In this document: piece after piece, positions 59,360-64,000 of the stretch
How the letters are laid out: every line of letters starts with the position of its first letter
Numbering within the stretch: position 1 is the first letter of the stretch
Source of the DNA: Brasenia schreberi
Lineage: Eukaryota; Streptophyta; Magnoliopsida; Nymphaeales; Cabombaceae
NCBI GenBank assembly: GCA_036023115.1
Contig: JAYKKT010000055.1
Coordinates: 10,192,001 to 10,256,000 of the forward strand
Direction: 5' to 3'
Length of the DNA: 64,000 nucleotides
Position numbers and translations under genes: made by a program
The notes under the pieces: model-generated
Databases searched by the model: none
The model's input: the letters and a program-made list of their open reading frames with translations, nothing else
What the model was told of the DNA's origin: nothing

Positions 59360-60192
59360 TTAAATGGACATTGTTCTCTCTTAGGCCCCAAAAGCCATTT
59401 TTCTCTAAACTCATACTCTCTTATAACTTATAAGAAGAGGGGGAGAAAGAAAGAGAAATAAGAGAAAAGGAAACAACTAGGTTACACGAGATTAAATGGA
59501 CACTATTCCCTCTTAGGCCCCCAAAGCCTTTTCTTCTCTAAACTCATAGTCTCTTGTAACTTACAAGAACATAGGGACAAAAAAGAGAAGGAAAGAAAGA
59601 AATGTAGCATAGGATAAATTCATGGAGGGCTCTATAAAGTAGCACATAATGAAAGCATTTTTTTAAGGAAAGATAAAAACTTCAATCATCAAAGAGAAAG
59701 TACAAGGACATCTATAGAGAAGTATATAATAAGAAGCAATACAATATAAAACATGTTAAATATAAAATCTTATAGAATATGATAATAAGAAAAATATTTG
59801 TTAAAATTAACCACCTTTCAAAGAAACCACCAAAAAACATAACATCTTACCATCAAAAGCATTGATCTATCCTCGTTATTTGCAACACATCTACCTTCGT
59901 TGTTTGCAAAACAAACACATGGCCAAAACCTTTTAAAAGTATAAAATACCACATGATTACAAAATCACTCAACTCATTCATTCTCTTTCCTCTCATATTC
60001 ACTAGAGAGAAAAAGAGAAGTTGTAGAAGACTAAACAACCATCAAACTCTCTTAGCACCAAAAAAATCTCCTTGTCTCTAAATTCACACTCTCTTAGGGC
60101 TCCGTAGAATAGTATATAAAAAAAACATATTTTTTACTAAAAAATAGAAATTGTATTGATGCAAGAAGAAGTTATTAAGGAAATTGTATAAT

Positions 60193-60304
60193 GTTAAGAT
60201 GCTATATTTCCTAGTGATATTTTTGCAAGGTGGTCAATTTCAATCAAAATTTTTTGCATCATGTAAGACTTAAAATGTTTCACTTTGGGGGATCACTTGT
60301 TTTA
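60193..60304. repeat. 112 bp segment duplicated at 62269-62380
   Basis: The two copies are the same length and differ at about three positions, far less than other parts of the cluster. Contains gcaaggtggtcaatttcaat and cactttgggggatcacttgt. Confidence 0.8.
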
Positions 60305-60470
60305 TTATATTTTTCTTATCATGTATTGTAACATTTTTATAGTTTTCACTTTTCAGAATTGCTTGCTCTAAGTAACAATACAAACAATACAAAAAAATAA
60401 CATAGAGCAAGCAATTCTGCAAAGTAAAAACTATAAAATTTTTACAATACATGATAAGAAAAATATAATA
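60303..60470. repeat. 68 bp near-perfect palindrome
   Basis: Arms 60303-60370 and 60403-60470 of equal length with about five mismatches and a 32 nt loop. It lies where a minus-oriented and a plus-oriented repeat unit meet head to head. Confidence 0.85.
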
Positions 60471-63400
60471 ATAGAAATTAACCATCTTGCAAAGACGCCA
60501 CTAAGAAACATAGCATCTTACCATCAAGAAGAATGATTTGCCTTTGTTCTTTAGCATACAAACATTTACCTAATAGAAATTTACTTCATTTATAAAAAAA
60601 AGAAAGTATAACGACCTTCATAAGTAGTATATAATAAAAAATAATAAAAGCACACAACAAGTAATCCCTTAAGGAAAACAATATGAAATCTTACAGAACA
60701 TGAAATATAAAAAAATACTAATGAAAATTGATTACCTTGCAAAGACACTACCAAACATAGCATATTACTATCAAAGTAATTGATTTGCCTTGTTTTTTAT
60801 ACACAAACACTAGACCAAAACCTTTTTCAAGTACAAAAGACTAGATAGGTACAAAATTACCTTCACCTCTCTATCCTTTATCTTCACCTCAATGAAATAG
60901 AAAGAAATAGAAGAAGAAAAACGAAAAGAAGTTGTAGGAAGCTAAATGGCTACTGATACCCAAAATAACTTTTTTCTCTAAACTCATATATTCTCCTATG
61001 CCTTAGAAGGAGGGAGAGAGAGGAGAATGAGAGATTGTACAAAACAAATTGACGAGGGCCTCCATAAAGTAACATATACAATAAGAACAACAAATCAGTA
61101 AATCACATTTTTTTATTAACTAAAAGATAAGAAATTCATTCACGAAAGAAGGTAAAAGGCGCTCTATCGAGTAGTATATAATAAAACATAATACAAGCAT
61201 AGAACAAATGATTCCTTAAAATATATTAAATCTTATAGTATATGATGATGAAGAGAAATACCAATATAAATTAACCGCTTTATAAAGACACAAGCAAAAA
61301 ATATAACATCTTACCATAAAAAATAATGATTTATCTTTGTTCTTTAACACACAAATACCTGAAACCTTTCACAAGTAGCATATAGGTACAAAACCACTCA
61401 ATTCATTTCACTTTTTATCCTCAATGGAGAGAAAAGGATAGAGAAAGAGAAAGGTGAAAGAGAGGCTGTAAAAGGTTAAATGGTCATTGCCCTCTAAAGC
61501 TGAAAAACATCTGCTTGTCTCTAAAGTCACTCTCTTGGAAGAGAGGAAGGGATGAAGAAGAGAGTAGTTGTTTAGACTCTTACAACATCTCTTTTCTTTT
61601 TTCCTTCTTCCATCTCTTTCTCTTCCTCTTAGGTAAAAAATGAGAGAAAATAAAGTGAATGATTTGAGTGATTTTGTATTTTTGCAGTCTTTTGTACTTA
61701 AAAAAGGTTTTTAGTAAGTGTTTATGTAGCAAAGAATGAAAGCAAATCATTCATTTCAATTGTAAGATACTATGTCATTCGATGGTGTCTTTGGCATGTG
61801 GTCAATCTCTATCAATTTTCTTTTATCATGTATTATAAGATTTTTATTTTTCACTTTTAGAGATAGTTTGTCATATTTTTGTATTATATTTTATTATACA
61901 CTATTCTATGAATCCATTGTACATTTTGCTTTTGTTAATGTAGTTTTTGTCTTTTGGTGGGAAAAAATATGTTTTTATTATATTCTACTTATGGAGAACC
62001 ATTTCTTCTACAACCTCTATTTCTCTCTCATTTCTCTTTCTCCCTCCTCTTCCCCGAAGGCACGAGAGAGTGTAACTATAGAGACAAAGAGAGTTGCTTT
62101 GTTTTTTCTCCTGCAACATGTCTTTTTCTTTTCTCCCTTTTGGACGAAGATGAAAGGATAGAGAGCAAATTAACTTAGTGATTTTGTATCATGTGATCTT
62201 TCATACTAGCAAAATGTTTTGTGTGAGTATTTGTTTGTCAAAGAAAAAAACAAATCATTCCTTTTGACGTTAAGATGTTATATTTCTTAGTGATATTTTT
62301 GCAAGGTGGTCAATTTCAATCAACATTTTTTGCATCATGTAAGACTTAAAATGTTTCACTTTGGGGGATCACTTGTTTTATAATTATATTACTTTTTATC
62401 ATATACTACTTTATTGAGCCCCTTGTTAAAAATGAAATTCTTATTAGCGAAAAAATATGTATTTACTATATAATTTCTCTTGCCAATTTGTATTATGCAA
62501 TCTCTCCCTCTACCCCTTTTCTTCCTCTAAGCTATTGAAGAGTGTGAGTTTAGAGGCATGGAGAGTTTTTTTTAACTAAGAGGGATCTACGGTCGTTTAG
62601 CCTGTTGAAATGTCTTTTTTTATTCTCTTTTTCTATCTTTTTCTTTCTCTCTTAGGTAAAGATGAGAGAAAAGAGAACAAATGAATTGAATGCTTTTGTA
62701 TTTGTGTGATCTTTTATACTTGGGAAAGGTTTTGGGCAAGTGTGTGTGTGCTCTAAAAAAGAATAAAGTCAAATAATTTTTTTTATGATAAGATATTATA
62801 TTTCTTAGTGGTATCTATGCAAGGTGGTCAATTCTTATTGGTATTTTTTTATTATCATGTAAAGTAAGGTTTTATATTTTTCACTTCCAAGAATCTTTTA
62901 CTCTAGAAAAGGTACAAGGTAACTACCTTGTGCCTTTTCCTTTCTTCAATAAAGTCCATATCTCTTGATAAAAAGAAAGAAGCTTTTATTATATACTACT
63001 CTATGAAGCCCCCTATCAATTTGTTCGCTGCAATCTTTCTTTCTTCTCAAGAGAGGGAGAGAGGAAAAGAGAGAAGGTAGAGTTGTATATAATAAAATTA
63101 TATTTTTTTACCAAAATTAGAAACTTCATTCATAAAAGTAGAAAATAGAACATGCTTTATTGAGTAGTATAAATAAAAAGTAATAAAATATGGATCATGC
63201 GATCTTTCAAAATGAAAAATATAAAATCTCATACTATATTATGATAAAAAAAGGATTGATAAAAATTAACCACTTTACCGACACTATGAAAAAATATAGC
63301 ATTTTAGCATTAAAAGAAATGATTTGCCTTCATCCATTTGCACACAACAATTGCCCAAGACCTTTCACAAGTACAAAATACCATAGGGTATAAATCACTT

Positions 63401-63715
63401 AATCATTTGCTCTCTATCCTCTCATTTTCTTTCGAGAGAGAAAGAGATGGATGAAGAGAAATGAAAAAGAGAGGTTGTATGAGGTTAAATGGACATCCCT
63501 CCTCAAGTTCATAAAAACTCCTATGGTCTCTAAACTCACACTCTCCTATGCTCTAGAGGAAGAAAGACGAGAAAGAAAAGGGACAAAAAGACATATTGAA
63601 GGGGACAAATCGAGGGAAACTCTTTAATGTAGTATATAATTAAAGCATCTTTTCTTCCATCAAAAGGTATGAACTTTATTCATGAAGAAAAAATGAATAG
63701 CCAACTCCAAGAAGC

Positions 63716-63773
63716 AGTACAACAACAACTAAGCCTTTTCTATACTAGATAGGGTAAGCTACATGGATTCTTT
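63716..63773 (-). mobile_element. 3' tail of a second RTE LINE
   Basis: acaacaacaactaagc and ctagatagggtaagctacat follow the same order as at 6965-7015, the 3' end of the RTE LINE on minus. Only about 58 bp are present, so it is a strongly 5'-truncated insertion. Confidence 0.6.
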
Positions 63774-64000
63774 TTTGTAAAAAGTCCCATCATGCTCATA
63801 ATTTGTAGAAACCATAGTAGATAAATCCGATAAAGTTTTACGTTGGTTCTTGATAGCCTAACACAACCCTCCTTTATCTAGACTTTGAAGTAGACATGCA
63901 AGGATAATCTCTTACATTCCTTTATTCGGTCCCAAGATGATCCCTTACATGAGCATCTTATAGAAAGACTACAAAGAAAAATAACATCTTACTATCAAAA

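Larger units (their letters stand above)
59360..64000. repeat. Cluster of degenerate repeats in both orientations
   Basis: A block of about 500-900 bp recurs, each copy with the same order of phrases: ttaaatggacat, ctctaaactcacactctct, a GA-rich run, agtagtatataataaa, cttatagtatatgata, taaccaccttgcaaagaca, aacatagcatcttacc, aatgatttgcctttgtt and ttcacaagtacaaaatacc. Copies on plus are near 59490, 60480, 61010, 61270, 63270 and 63480; inverted copies are near 60193, 61765, 62269 and 62790. No protein-coding frame is conserved between copies. It runs beyond the right edge. Confidence 0.65.

Noticed and set aside
61772..62161. 129-codon plus-strand frame rich in Phe/Leu/Tyr
   Set aside because: Starts with ATG but lies in a repeat unit whose other copies do not keep the frame. 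The hydrophobic composition follows from T-rich sequence.
59360..64000. CRISPR-like or coding repeat array
   Set aside because: Units are long, divergent and in both orientations, with no short direct repeats with spacers and no conserved frame. The host is a plant.

Overview
This is nuclear DNA of a land plant, most likely a flowering plant. It is AT-rich, full of decayed retrotransposons, CT/GA and TA microsatellites, MITEs and tRNA-derived SINEs, and it carries one intron-containing gene of the plant-specific Dof family. I see no operons, CRISPR arrays, phage genes or other prokaryotic features.

The one convincing host gene is on the minus strand at 49622-51989. It is a two-exon CYCLING DOF FACTOR (CDF-type Dof) transcription factor of 521 residues, with a phase-0 intron of 802 bp. 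It has the N-terminal KLFG motif, a complete C-x2-C-x21-C-x2-C Dof zinc finger and the C-terminal CDF motifs. A 52-codon upstream ORF ends inside the main start codon region (ATGTCTGA overlap), which may affect translation if it lies in the transcript.

The rest is mostly mobile DNA, often nested. From left to right: an LTR-like fragment (about 480-1567); a Ty3-gypsy gag/protease remnant on the plus strand, split by a complete minus-strand gag-protease-only LTR element (3172-6065) with LTRs, tRNA-iMet-type primer site and polypurine tract; an RTE-type LINE on minus (6958-9795); a tandem duplication (10559-10965); a GC-richer patch (12560-13720); a hAT-like MITE with target duplication (16957-17503); a Ty1-copia element (18294-about 27600) whose gag is cut twice by two large solo LTRs of one family; an L1-type LINE remnant on minus (28820-30030); a second Ty1-copia element (30197-41100) that has lost its reverse transcriptase and carries a CACTA (En/Spm) transposon (32243-38611) in its integrase; a third solo LTR of the same large family on minus (43188-45975); and two SINE families.

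Right of the CDF gene come GA/CT-rich intergenic DNA, two hAT-like MITEs of nearly equal length (56640-57075 and 57546-57982), a SINE copy, and a 4.6 kb cluster of degenerate repeats in both orientations (59360-64000) that includes a near-perfect 68 bp palindrome. No previously unknown functional system is evident. The most unusual items are the nested insertions with readable target sites, the large solo-LTR family, the repeat cluster at the right end and the overlapping uORF of the CDF gene.
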